From the NCBI GenBank assembly GCA_020633975.1, contig JACKCR010000006.1:1-64000 (forward strand): a DNA stretch of 64,000 nt, read 5' to 3'. Positions 24,595-32,678 of this stretch are shown in pieces. The position numbers and the translations under genes were made by a program. The stretch is from Candidatus Eiseniibacteriota bacterium. Lineage in GTDB: Bacteria; Eisenbacteria; RBG-16-71-46; CAIMUX01. Under the pieces are notes generated by a model. That model saw only the letters and a program-made list of their open reading frames with translations, made no database searches and was not told where the DNA came from. Positions within the stretch are counted from its first letter, which is position 1, and each line of letters opens with the position of its first letter.

Positions 24595-25545
24595 TTACTC
24601 CACCTCGACCCGCATGCTGGAGATCTGCTTCATCGGCATCTCCATCGTGCTTCCGTCCTGCGGACTCTTCATCGTCATCGTGAACTGCTGGTCCATGGTC
24701 ATTCCGCGCATCCAGCCGAGTTCGTTGTCCCAGTAGATCCGGCCAGAGCTCGTGCCGCCACTGATCGACATCCCCATTTGCTTCAGCATGGAGAGCTCCT
24801 CCGGAGTGGAGTCGTCGCCGGAGAGGTCCATGTCGACGGTTGCGTTCATGTCGATGGCTGCGCAGTCGTGGCCCTCGTACTTCGTGAAACCTGCCAGGGT
24901 GAACGAGCCTTTGAACGACATCGATCCGAAGCCGGTTAGATTCCAGTCGACATCGAGCGGCCAGACGTCTCCCGCCTTCACGGGCTTCTCGGGGAAGAAC
25001 TGGGTGATCCAGGTCTGGAGCATCTGACTCATCTGCTCCTCGTTCATGAACTGGCCTGCGATCTGCTTGGCGTTGGGGTCCATACCCATCGCATCGAAGA
25101 TGTTCTGCATGTCCATTTCGACGATCTGATTGTCCTCGTCGAAGGTCATGGTGAACTCCTTGCCAATCATCTGGCCGACCATTGCAAGCGGGCTCTGCGC
25201 GTCGGGTGTGTCGCTATCGAAGGTCATCTGTTGGCCCATGGCGTCGACCGTCATCGCCATCCGGTCGTACTTGCTGTCGAGGCGGATGTTGCCCTGGCCA
25301 GCGTCCGACGCGGCCATCGACATCGCCATCTCCATGTGCGTCTTCTGGTCCAAGGTCTGATCGCCCATGGGGAAGCTCATGCTCATGTCCATGTCCATGA
25401 ACGTGCGGTAGGTCGTGCCGGGCTGCCATTGGTAGTGAAGCTGGATCGGGGCTCGATTCTGCTCGAGCTCTTGGGCCGCGAGGAGCCCGGCCGAGCACAC
25501 TCCAATCATGGTTGCGGCCAGGATTCCCTTCCACCGGACGGACAT
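24595..25545 (-). CDS. Methionine-rich secreted protein, DUF6263-like
   Basis: The start at 25545 is preferred because AAGGAG lies about seven bases upstream and it exposes the signal peptide (GILAATMIGVCSAGLLAAQ); an upstream in-frame start at 25599 would add 18 residues. The 316-residue product is unusually rich in Met and Asp, with runs such as TFMDMDMSMSFPMGD and HMEMAMSMAASD. The layout resembles DUF6263 proteins: an opening LHYQWQPGTTYRTFMDM, a central FFPEKPVKAGDVWPLDVDW and a terminal SGRIYWDNELGWMRGMTMDQ. Function is unknown. A metal-binding role for the Met clusters is conceivable only as inference. It is the first gene of a three-gene operon. Confidence 0.65.
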   Translation of the reverse strand: MSVRWKGILAATMIGVCSAGLLAAQELEQNRAPIQLHYQWQPGTTYRTFMDMDMSMSFPMGDQTLDQKTHMEMAMSMAASDAGQGNIRLDSKYDRMAMTVDAMGQQMTFDSDTPDAQSPLAMVGQMIGKEFTMTFDEDNQIVEMDMQNIFDAMGMDPNAKQIAGQFMNEEQMSQMLQTWITQFFPEKPVKAGDVWPLDVDWNLTGFGSMSFKGSFTLAGFTKYEGHDCAAIDMNATVDMDLSGDDSTPEELSMLKQMGMSISGGTSSGRIYWDNELGWMRGMTMDQQFTMTMKSPQDGSTMEMPMKQISSMRVEVE

Positions 25546-25672
25546 GACGATCTCCTTCTCGCGGCTCACAGTGGGTCGAATGGCCTTCCAATCCAACACT
25601 GATCAAGGCGCCAGGATACCAGACATGTCGCGCTTCCGCAGAGGACGGGGATGTCCGTCGTACGACGAGAAC

Positions 25673-25702
25673 GGCCGGCTCCGGGATTGTCCGGGGCCGG
25701 CC
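25673..25702. terminator. Strong GC hairpin between the Met-rich gene and the Gly/Asn-rich gene
   Basis: GGCCGGCTCCGG (25673-25684) pairs with CCGGGGCCGGCC (25691-25702), a 12-bp stem with one G-T pair and a 6-base loop. It lies 120 bases downstream of the minus-strand gene ending at 25822 and is followed on that strand by GTTCTCGT. It most likely ends that transcript. Confidence 0.55.
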
Positions 25703-25821
25703 TCTTCGTTGCTGGGGTTCTTCTAGGTTTGTGGATCGTTCCGGGCTCGTAGATCCTTCGGGGTCCGGAGTGTTCGGCGCGTTGAGGGTGGTTGCCTCCC
25801 GCTCCGAACCCCGACCGGACC

Positions 25822-27039
25822 TTACGCCTTGAGCTGACGGATGGTGTTCATGCTGGTGTCGTGGAGCGACTTCAGGATGTTCGACATGGTCTGGAACATC
25901 TGCTGACGCTTCTGCATGAGCTGCTGGAGCTGCGTCTGGAGGAGCTGGAGGTTCGAGCTGTTCTGGCTGCTCGATCCGTTCGCGCCACCCGCGCTGGAGC
26001 TTCCGCCGCCACCGAGGAGGCCGCCGAACAGTCCGCCCACGGTCTTGCCGATGCTGCCGAAGATGCCGCCGATGCCGCCGCCACCGTTCGAGCCGTTCGA
26101 CCCGTTCGCGCCGCCGTTCTTCTCGTTCGTCATCTGCGTCTCGATGTCCTTCATCTTCTGCTCGATCTGCTTGTCCATGTGCTCGGTCAGCTTCGCCATC
26201 AGGAGTGCGAGCTTGTCCTCGAGCGACAGGCTCGGATCGGAGAGGACGGAGTCCGTCGAACCGACACCGTTCGTGCCGTTGGAACCGTTGCTGCCGTTGC
26301 TTCCGTTCGTGCCGTTGCTACCGTTGGCGCCGTTCGCACCGCCGAAGAGCTTGCCGAGGATGTCCTGGATGCCGCCACCGAGAGCGTTGCCGAGGGCCGC
26401 GCCGGCACCGCCGATCGCGTTCATGGCCGGGTGGAAGGCGAACGACGGCGGGAAGAACGGACGCGGGGCGCAGGCGTTGCCCGGGTGCCAGGCGAACTTC
26501 GTCCGCGTCTTGTAGGTCGTGGCCTGACCGTCGATCCGGCCGTCCTTGGCGTCACGGAAGATGTCGCCCATGCTGTCGTACTTCCGGCCGCGGTAGAGAT
26601 AGTCACCGTCCGCCAGCTTGATCGGCTTGGCGAAGGAGCCGGCGTACTGCTGACCGGAGATCCGGCCCTGGAGCTTGAACGGTCCCCAGTTGAAGCCGTA
26701 GCGCTCACCAACGTGGGCACGCTTGCCGACCTGCTCACGGACCGCGTAGGTCTGCTTGTAGGCGTGGAGGTGTCCACCGGTGCAGCCGCAGCGCGGCGCG
26801 AAGGCGCGAGCGAAGCCGGGGCGACGAGCGCCGCCGAAGATCGAGTCCATCTGACGGGTGGAGAGTCCGCTGTTGAGGTCGACGAGGTTCCGGAAGGCGC
26901 CGGCGACGTTGCCGGAGCGGAGGTCGACGAGAGCGCCGAGGGCGTCGCCGAAGGCGTCCGGGTAGCCGAGGGAGTCGAGAGCGCGGTTGATCTGGGTGCC
27001 GAGGGAGTAGTTCGCTGCGGGGTTGCCGATCGTCGTCAT
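25822..27039 (-). CDS. Gly/Asn/Ser-linker protein with coiled-coil C-terminus, unknown function
   Basis: The start at 27039 is chosen because AAGGA lies upstream; a longer reading to 27168 is Pro/Arg-rich and unlikely. The 405-residue product lacks a signal peptide. The N-terminal half (about 1-205) looks globular, with CGCTGGHLHAYKQTYAVRE (Cys and His clustered), YGFNWGPFKLQGRISG and DGDYLYRGRKYDSMGDIF. A glycine-rich stretch leads to a Gly-Ala-Asn-Gly-Ser-Asn linker (encoded by 9-bp repeats), a charged helix, a second Gly/Ser linker and an amphipathic coiled coil near the end (LQLLQTQLQQLMQKRQQMFQ ... MNTIRQLKA). Such an end resembles helical secreted or needle-type proteins in style only. 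I do not recognise a family. Hairpin-terminated and monocistronic. Confidence 0.65.
   Translation of the reverse strand: MTTIGNPAANYSLGTQINRALDSLGYPDAFGDALGALVDLRSGNVAGAFRNLVDLNSGLSTRQMDSIFGGARRPGFARAFAPRCGCTGGHLHAYKQTYAVREQVGKRAHVGERYGFNWGPFKLQGRISGQQYAGSFAKPIKLADGDYLYRGRKYDSMGDIFRDAKDGRIDGQATTYKTRTKFAWHPGNACAPRPFFPPSFAFHPAMNAIGGAGAALGNALGGGIQDILGKLFGGANGANGSNGTNGSNGSNGSNGTNGVGSTDSVLSDPSLSLEDKLALLMAKLTEHMDKQIEQKMKDIETQMTNEKNGGANGSNGSNGGGGIGGIFGSIGKTVGGLFGGLLGGGGSSSAGGANGSSSQNSSNLQLLQTQLQQLMQKRQQMFQTMSNILKSLHDTSMNTIRQLKA
26267..26338 (-). repeat. 9-bp tandem repeat encoding a Gly-Asn-Gly-Ser/Thr linker
   Basis: Eight consecutive 9-base units of the form CCGTTNNNN on the plus strand encode the linker on the minus strand. 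The units differ mainly in the last positions, suggesting slippage followed by drift. Confidence 0.8.
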
Positions 27040-27514
27040 TGGGGTCACGTCCTTTCCAGGGTCCGGGAGGGAGCCTGTGGCTCTTTCCTCTCCGGTGCCG
27101 CCCCAAGGGGCTGGCGTTCTGTGTCTCGTGGTCGGGGGCCGGAGCACTGCCGACCTGTTCTGGCCCACTTATCCGGGGTCAGGAAGGACGAGTTGCGGGG
27201 AGAATCGAAGAAAGTGCGGGGCGGCGGGGCGAAACGCACGGGAGGACCGGTGGCCCGGGTCTGATGGGGAGAGCGGGAGGTTCGAGGAGGCGGACAAGGG
27301 CGAGTGCTGCGATCCGTTCGTGGCCTCGAGGCGGACCTGGCTCCTACCGCCCGAGTTGACTAGGAGTCCCGAGGCTCGCTACGGTTGTACGGTCAATCCT
27401 GCCCTGTCATCACGGACGACGGCTCTGCTCGTTGAGAGGTGACGCCCACAGACGGTCGCAGCGCAATCTTGCGCATCGGGCCATGAGCATCCATACCAGA
27501 AGGGGTGGAACTAC
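27040..27514. other. Divergent intergenic region, 475 bp
   Basis: This separates the Gly/Asn-rich gene (minus) from the sugar-dehydrogenase gene (plus). No frame with protein-like composition is apparent. The half nearest the dehydrogenase holds a promoter candidate (27356-27385). The half nearest the minus gene is G/C-rich and would form a leader of about 100 bases or more. I see no riboswitch or tRNA. Confidence 0.5.
27356..27385 (+). promoter_or_regulatory. Candidate promoter for the sugar-dehydrogenase-like gene
   Basis: TTGACT (27356-27361) is followed after 18 bp by TACGGT (27380-27385). The -35 box is strong and the -10 box weak. The start codon at 27515 is about 125 bases downstream. 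Confidence 0.25.
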
Positions 27515-29233
27515 ATGTCCAAACGCTTCCCGGCCCCCAGTCTCCGTGCTCTCTGCCTCACTTTCGCTCTTCCGATCCTCGCTCTTCCGGCGCCTTTCCC
27601 CGGGGAGGTGCGGGCCGCGCTCCCCGATGGATTCGTCATCGAGAATGCGTTCCCCGGCGTCAACTTCGCTGTTCCGGTTGCGTTCGCGTTCCTGCCCGAC
27701 GGGAGAACTCTGGTTGCCGAGAAGTCAGGGTATGTGCGACTTGTCCTGGCGAATGGAACGCAAGCTCCGCTTCCGTTCCTGGATCTCACGGCGCCGACGT
27801 ACAACAGCGGTGATCTCGGCCTGCTCGGCCTCGCGGTCGATCCCGACTTCGAGACGAACAGGTGGGTCTACGTCCTGTACACGGTCGATACGGGCGCAGA
27901 CGATCGGTACTCGCGCCTTGTACGGTACCAGGCGAGTCTCTCCGATCCGAACGTGGCGGACGTATCGACGAAGCAGGTCTTGATCGGCGATACGTGGCCG
28001 GAGGGGATTCCCACGCTGCACACCAGCCACTCGGTCTGCTCGATCCGGTTCGGGGAGGACAAGAGTCTCCTCATCGGACATGGCGATGGGGGGCGCTTCG
28101 AAGCGGTGGACGCCGGCGGACAGGATCCGGGTGGGTTCGGTCCAGGAAAGACGGATCCCGCAGAAGACATCGGCGCGTTCCGCGCACGTGCTGTCGTCAC
28201 GAGCATGGCCGGCAAGATCCTGCGGCTCGACAAGGAGACGGGACTGGGTCTTCCGTCGAATCCGTTCTGGGACGGGGATCCTGGATCGGATGCGTCTCGA
28301 GTTTGGGCCTACGGGCTTCGGAATCCGTTCCGCTTTTCGCTGAGGCCCGGCACGGGAAGTACCGATCCTGCGGATGGAGATCCCGGCACTCTCTACATCG
28401 GGGATGTCGGCTGGAATATCTGGGAGGAGGTCAACGTAGCCTCGACGGGCGGTACGAACTTCGGGTGGCCGTGCTGGGAGGGACCACTCAACAACTCTCT
28501 CTACCAGAACGTCGACGAGACGGCGGCCGGGAACGAGGACGTGCTCTGCGACGCGGGACTGAGCGGCGAGAACCCGTCCTCTGACTCGTTCCCTGTCGTG
28601 TGGTGGCACCATTCCAACCCGTCGTCCTCGAACCCGCCCGGACTCACGGCGCTCAGCGTGACGGGCGGCGTCTTCTACGAAGGTGGATCCTATCCGGCAG
28701 AGTACGTGGGCCGCTACTTCGTCGGCGCGTTCGTCCGCGACTGGATCCTCACCATGGACTTCGACGAGACCGACGCCTTCCTCCACCACTCGATCTTCAC
28801 CGATGTGGGAGACCATCCGGTGTACTTCGAGATCGACCCGGCCACCGGGGACGTCTGCTACGCCGCCATCTTCAACGGCACGATCAATCGGATCCGCTAT
28901 GAGGCTCCTGCCGACGCTCCGGCTCCGGTTGCGTCGGGTGCAACCGAACGGGTCCGCTGGAGCTCGGATGGCGCTCCGAACCCGTTCTCAGACCACACGG
29001 CACTCTCGTTCGTGCTCGAGAGGGAGCAGCTCACTTCGGTCGATGTGTTCGACTTGGAGGGGCGCCTCGTCGCGAACGCGCTAACCCAAGAAGCGAGGGC
29101 TGCGGGTACCTACCAGGTCACGTGGGACGGAATGGACGCCGACGGCAACGAAGCCGCGTCTGGCGTCTACTTCATGGTTCTTCGGTCGGCGAACGGAGGC
29201 GACACACGCAAGGTCGTCCTCGCGCGGAACTGA
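27515..29233 (+). CDS. Secreted PQQ-type glucose/sorbosone dehydrogenase-like protein with FlgD-like module
   Basis: The 572-residue protein has a signal peptide (LCLTFALPILALPAPFPGEVRA). A six-bladed-propeller soluble aldose-sugar dehydrogenase domain spans about 35-465. Signatures are FLPDGRTLVAEKSGYVRLV, GDLGLLGLAVDPDFETNRWV, LLIGHGDGGRF, RVWAYGLRNPFRFSLRP, IGDVGWNIWEEVNV and GTNFGWPCWEG. Enzymes of this type oxidise sugars in the periplasm with PQQ and calcium, but many homologues have no known substrate. A FlgD-like Ig module occupies the last 80 residues (TSVDVFDLEGRLVAN ... YQVTWDGMDADGNE ... SGVYFMVLRS). It converges with the DUF4340 gene; a hairpin lies between them. Confidence 0.85.
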   Translation: MSKRFPAPSLRALCLTFALPILALPAPFPGEVRAALPDGFVIENAFPGVNFAVPVAFAFLPDGRTLVAEKSGYVRLVLANGTQAPLPFLDLTAPTYNSGDLGLLGLAVDPDFETNRWVYVLYTVDTGADDRYSRLVRYQASLSDPNVADVSTKQVLIGDTWPEGIPTLHTSHSVCSIRFGEDKSLLIGHGDGGRFEAVDAGGQDPGGFGPGKTDPAEDIGAFRARAVVTSMAGKILRLDKETGLGLPSNPFWDGDPGSDASRVWAYGLRNPFRFSLRPGTGSTDPADGDPGTLYIGDVGWNIWEEVNVASTGGTNFGWPCWEGPLNNSLYQNVDETAAGNEDVLCDAGLSGENPSSDSFPVVWWHHSNPSSSNPPGLTALSVTGGVFYEGGSYPAEYVGRYFVGAFVRDWILTMDFDETDAFLHHSIFTDVGDHPVYFEIDPATGDVCYAAIFNGTINRIRYEAPADAPAPVASGATERVRWSSDGAPNPFSDHTALSFVLEREQLTSVDVFDLEGRLVANALTQEARAAGTYQVTWDGMDADGNEAASGVYFMVLRSANGGDTRKVVLARN

Positions 29234-29257
29234 GACGCGGAACCTGAGCGAGTCGTG

Positions 29258-29287
29258 AGCGAGCGCGAACACCTGAGCGCGCTCGCT
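29258..29287. terminator. Hairpin between convergent genes
   Basis: AGCGAGCGCG (29258-29267) and CGCGCTCGCT (29278-29287) form a perfect 10-bp stem with a 10-base loop. It lies 24 bases after the stop of the plus-strand gene and touches the stop codon of the minus-strand gene, so it can act on both transcripts. No T-run. Confidence 0.45.
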
Positions 29288-30239
29288 AGCGGCTCTCCTC
29301 ACCGGTCGGCTCCTCGTCTGGAAGCGCGATCTCTTCGGCCTTCCGGAAGACCGTGTTCCAGAGTCCGAGGGGCACCAAGTAGATCTGGTCGTCTCCCTCG
29401 ATCCGCGTGTAGGTCTGACGCGCCGGGGTTTCGTTTCCGATGCTGATGACGCGGCTCTTCCCGTCCGCAGTGCCGATCGTGAGAAACTTCTGAGTGGATT
29501 CCAGTCCGGCTGTGGCGACGTCGATCGAATCGGCGAATCCGCTCGCGACGATCTTGGCCAGGGTGTCCAACACCAGATCCATGACTTTGTGATCCACGAC
29601 GTTGCCTTGGAACGGCTCGGTCGAGCGCCAGCCGGTGGCACTCCGTTCGAACCGGTTCACGGTATCGCCCTCAGCAGCGCTGAAGAACACGATGTCGTCC
29701 TTGGGTATGTCGAGGATTGACTTGTTCCGCCAGCCGCGTGAGCCTCGGTCGACCTTGAGCCGTAGATAGGTCGGCACTCTATACACGTCGTCGCCGTCTG
29801 TGGGGCGGATGTAGCAGCTGTTGAAGTCCGGGCCCGGTTTTCCGACCACGAACTCGCCGACGTCCTTCCCGTCTTTGGCAAAAGTGACCGTCACGCCGGT
29901 CTCGCCGACTTCGTAGACTTCGTGGTTCGCCGGGTTCGTCGAAACGAGTTCCGAGTTCGTCAGTTTGTCGACGTCGGCGAGGATGTCCTGGACGGCTTTG
30001 GCTTCGGCCGGATGCCCGCCCTCGGTGAGAACGATCCAAGTGCCGTTCTGCTTCTCCATCTTCGTCTCGATCCCCTGCTTCTTCAGGTCGATCGCGTCGA
30101 TCGCATCGGCCGTTGCTTCGGGGAAGAGGCGGTCCGTGGACGGGGCCTTGGACTCCTCGTTCCTCTGGTCGAGGAAGAAGGCGAGTCCGCCGAGCACGAG
30201 GAGCACTCCGGCGAGAAGAGCGGTCGTACGTGGATTCAT
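29286..30239 (-). CDS. DUF4340 protein of the Gld-type ABC operon
   Basis: The 317-residue protein has GGAGG ahead of its ATG. A single N-terminal helix (TTALLAGVLLVLGGLAFFL) is followed by extracytoplasmic DUF4340 repeats. These include the opening DAIDAIDLKKQGIETKMEKQ, WIVLTEGGHPAEAKAVQDIL, GVTVTFAKDGKDVGEFVVG, YRVPTYLRLKVD and the block WRNKSILDIPKDDIVFFSAA. DUF4340 proteins typically accompany GldF/GldG-like transporters, exactly as here, as the last gene. The molecular role is unknown; a periplasmic accessory is likely. Confidence 0.88.
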   Translation of the reverse strand: MNPRTTALLAGVLLVLGGLAFFLDQRNEESKAPSTDRLFPEATADAIDAIDLKKQGIETKMEKQNGTWIVLTEGGHPAEAKAVQDILADVDKLTNSELVSTNPANHEVYEVGETGVTVTFAKDGKDVGEFVVGKPGPDFNSCYIRPTDGDDVYRVPTYLRLKVDRGSRGWRNKSILDIPKDDIVFFSAAEGDTVNRFERSATGWRSTEPFQGNVVDHKVMDLVLDTLAKIVASGFADSIDVATAGLESTQKFLTIGTADGKSRVISIGNETPARQTYTRIEGDDQIYLVPLGLWNTVFRKAEEIALPDEEPTGEESR

Positions 30240-30256
30240 GGTCGTTTCCTCCTCTC

Positions 30257-31954
30257 TCAGGCCGTGAAGCGATCACGCAGCTGCTGGCGTGACCGACGGC
30301 GTGCTCCGTTCCAGATGAGTCCGAGTAGGACGACGACCCCTGCGATGCCGAGCGTGTTCGCGTACTTGATCGCAGCCTTCTGACCGTTCGATAGGTCGTG
30401 CTCGAACGGACGCGCCGTCGCTCCGCGGGAACGGATGGCGATGAGATCGTTGCCCAAGGTCATCCAGTCGAGCGCGTTCTGGATGAGAAGCCGGTTCTCC
30501 GGATGCATCCCGAGGAACTGATCGGTGATGAAGTTGGAGTTTCCCGCGACCAGCATCTGCGTCTCCGAACTCTCGGTGATCGTCGAGTCGGCAGCAGCCA
30601 GAGCGGCGGAACCGTCTGTGCCAGGAACGGCCGGGACCGGACGATTCGCGAAGTAGCTCCGGAACTTCCCGGTGAGTCCGACGACGAGCGGGTAGCTCTC
30701 GCCCGTGGCCGGTGGCTGTTGCATGGCCGGAGACTGCGGGTCGAGGTCGTAGCTCCCGGACTGCATCCAGGCCCGCTCCGTCGTCCGTACGAGGACGACG
30801 CCCTCTACGTCGGGCTGGTCCTTTCCGAGATTCGGATCCGTCGCCGGTGCGGCTCCATCCTCGGCCGCTTCTTCCCGGTCGATCTCCGCGTTCTCGTCAC
30901 CGGGGACGTTGAGGCGCAGCGGCGCCGTGAACGGCATCAATGTCGACTCGAGCTGTGCGGTGATCGGATTGCTCGGGTTGAGGAGACCCGGCGCACCCTT
31001 TGGCCAGAGCGGGTACGGGACGATGTAGGAGAGGAAGCCCTGGCTGAACCTAGCCTGTCCGGAGTAGCGCGGGTGCTCCATGACGAGCGCCGGCTCGACC
31101 GCGCACCCGTAGAAGCTGATCATGTCCCGGATGCCCGAGTCCTTGGGCCGTGCGGAGAGCCCGTCCGTCTCCATCAACGCGACGGGGTCGTCCAAGACGA
31201 CGAGCCTGCCTCCGCGCATGACGAACTGGTCGATCTCGTACGCCTCGCGTTCCGTGATCCCCTCCGACCCTCCGATGACGAGGACGTCGATGTTGGCCGG
31301 AACAGGCACCGTACCGCCCGAGAGATCGACCGGACGGACGGAGTAGCGATCCTGGAGGAGCTGGGGAAGCGTGTTGAGCTCCTGATAGACCACCTTCTCG
31401 CCGTGTCCCTGGAGGAATCCGATGTACGGCTTGGCATCCATGGTCAGCTTGACGATGGCGGAAGACATGTCGTACTCGAGCGTGTTCGTGTCGAGGACTT
31501 GGATCGTCTCGGTTTTTCCGCCGTACTCGATCGATGCGCCGAGGAAGATGTTCTGGATCTGATACTGATCCTGCTCGAGCACGTTGATCTGGAGCTGGGG
31601 GATTCCCGCCGCCTCGGCCGCGCCCTTGGCGTCCTCGTCGTCGGTCGGATCGATGTACTGGACCCGGAGCTTGCCTTCCGAATAGACCTCGTACTCCTTG
31701 AGGATGTCTTCGACCGTCTGCTCCAACGTGGTCAGCTGGTCAGGCAGCTTTCCGCTCATGTAGACCTTGCAGCTCACGACGTCGTCCAGGCGATGGAGGA
31801 TTCCCTTCGTCGCGTCGGAGATCGTGAACTCCTTGCCCTCGGTGAGGTCCAGACGAGTGAAGACCCGGGAACCGATCGCGTTCACTGCGATCAAGATTCC
31901 GGCGACGATGAGGACGAGGACGGTCGAGTTGACTCCGTACTTCACTTTGGACAT
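30257..31954 (-). CDS. gldG: GldG-type ABC transporter auxiliary protein
   Basis: The start at 31954 has a full AGGAGGTG ribosome site and overlaps the permease stop (TGATG). The 565-residue protein has an N-terminal helix (STVLVLIVAGILIAVNAIGS), then the typical opening FTRLDLTEGKEFTISDATKG. An ABC_transp_aux/GldG domain follows (LEQTVEDILKEYEVYSEGKL, IGFLQGHGEKVVYQELNTLP, GRLVVLDDPVALMETDG). A C-terminal helix (ANTLGIAGVVVLLGLIW) leads to a basic tail. In Bacteroidetes GldA/F/G are linked to gliding; in other phyla the same set has unknown cargo. The gene symbol denotes family membership only. Confidence 0.85.
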   Translation of the reverse strand: MSKVKYGVNSTVLVLIVAGILIAVNAIGSRVFTRLDLTEGKEFTISDATKGILHRLDDVVSCKVYMSGKLPDQLTTLEQTVEDILKEYEVYSEGKLRVQYIDPTDDEDAKGAAEAAGIPQLQINVLEQDQYQIQNIFLGASIEYGGKTETIQVLDTNTLEYDMSSAIVKLTMDAKPYIGFLQGHGEKVVYQELNTLPQLLQDRYSVRPVDLSGGTVPVPANIDVLVIGGSEGITEREAYEIDQFVMRGGRLVVLDDPVALMETDGLSARPKDSGIRDMISFYGCAVEPALVMEHPRYSGQARFSQGFLSYIVPYPLWPKGAPGLLNPSNPITAQLESTLMPFTAPLRLNVPGDENAEIDREEAAEDGAAPATDPNLGKDQPDVEGVVLVRTTERAWMQSGSYDLDPQSPAMQQPPATGESYPLVVGLTGKFRSYFANRPVPAVPGTDGSAALAAADSTITESSETQMLVAGNSNFITDQFLGMHPENRLLIQNALDWMTLGNDLIAIRSRGATARPFEHDLSNGQKAAIKYANTLGIAGVVVLLGLIWNGARRRSRQQLRDRFTA

Positions 31955-32676
31955 CAGCTCCACCTCCTGCTCGCGATGGTCTGAACGTTGAGGAAGAGGA
32001 AGAAGAAGATGATCGATACGTAGTAGAGGATGTCTCGGGAATCGATCACGCCACGTCCCATCGAGTCGTAGTGGGAGCCCAAGCTCAGGTTGGCCACGAA
32101 CGGAACGAGCCAATCCGGAAGAGACGCGAGGATGACTGGGATTCCCACGATGTAGAGCACGAAGCAGATGATGATCGAGATGAGGAACGCCACGATCTGG
32201 TTCTGCGTCAGGGAGGAGACCCAGAGGCCGATGGCGAGGTAGGTCGCTCCGACGAAGAGAGACCCTATGTACCCTGCAATGACAGCCCCGTCGTCTGGGT
32301 TGCCTAGCCAGGCGATCGTTCCCGCGAGTGGCAAGGTCAGAAGGATCGCGACAGCGAGGAACGCGAGCCCGGCGAGGAACTTCCCGAGCACCACTTCCCA
32401 GTCCCGCACCGGAAAGGTGAGGAGGATCTCGGCCGTACCGAGCTTCTGCTCCTCCGCCCACATCCGCATGGTCACGGCAGGGACGAAGATGAGGAAGGTG
32501 ATCGGGATCCAGTCGAACAGCGTGCGGAGCGTCGACTGTCCGACGAGGAAGAAGTTGCTCAGGAAGAAGAAGATCCAGAGCGAGAGGACCAAGAAGAGCG
32601 TGATGAAGACGTAGGCGATGGGCGATTGGAAGAACGCCCGGAACTCCTTCTTCGCGACGCTTGCGATAGCACTCAT
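31954..32676 (-). CDS. gldF: GldF-type ABC-2 permease
   Basis: The start at 32676 lies two bases after the ATPase stop. The 240-residue protein has six hydrophobic segments. It begins with the ABC-2 pattern ASVAKKEFRAFFQSPIAYVF and has MRMWAEEQKLGTAEILLTFP followed by VRDWEVVLGKFLAG, the coupling-helix region found in GldF/ABC-2 permeases. It forms the membrane channel for the ATPase encoded upstream. A four-gene operon (ATPase, permease, GldG, DUF4340) is evident from overlaps and gaps of 20 bases or fewer. Confidence 0.88.
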   Translation of the reverse strand: MSAIASVAKKEFRAFFQSPIAYVFITLFLVLSLWIFFFLSNFFLVGQSTLRTLFDWIPITFLIFVPAVTMRMWAEEQKLGTAEILLTFPVRDWEVVLGKFLAGLAFLAVAILLTLPLAGTIAWLGNPDDGAVIAGYIGSLFVGATYLAIGLWVSSLTQNQIVAFLISIIICFVLYIVGIPVILASLPDWLVPFVANLSLGSHYDSMGRGVIDSRDILYYVSIIFFFLFLNVQTIASRRWS

Positions 32677-32678
32677 GA

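Noticed and set aside
25792-27264. 490-codon plus-strand frame opposite the Gly/Asn-rich protein gene
   Set aside because: Its Val/Ala/Arg-rich text mirrors the repeats of the opposite strand. The minus frame has a ribosome site, varied composition and a following terminator.
30398-31984. 528-codon plus-strand frame opposite gldG
   Set aside because: Complement of a clear GldG domain; the frame is Arg/Asp/Glu/Leu-rich and has no family resemblance.
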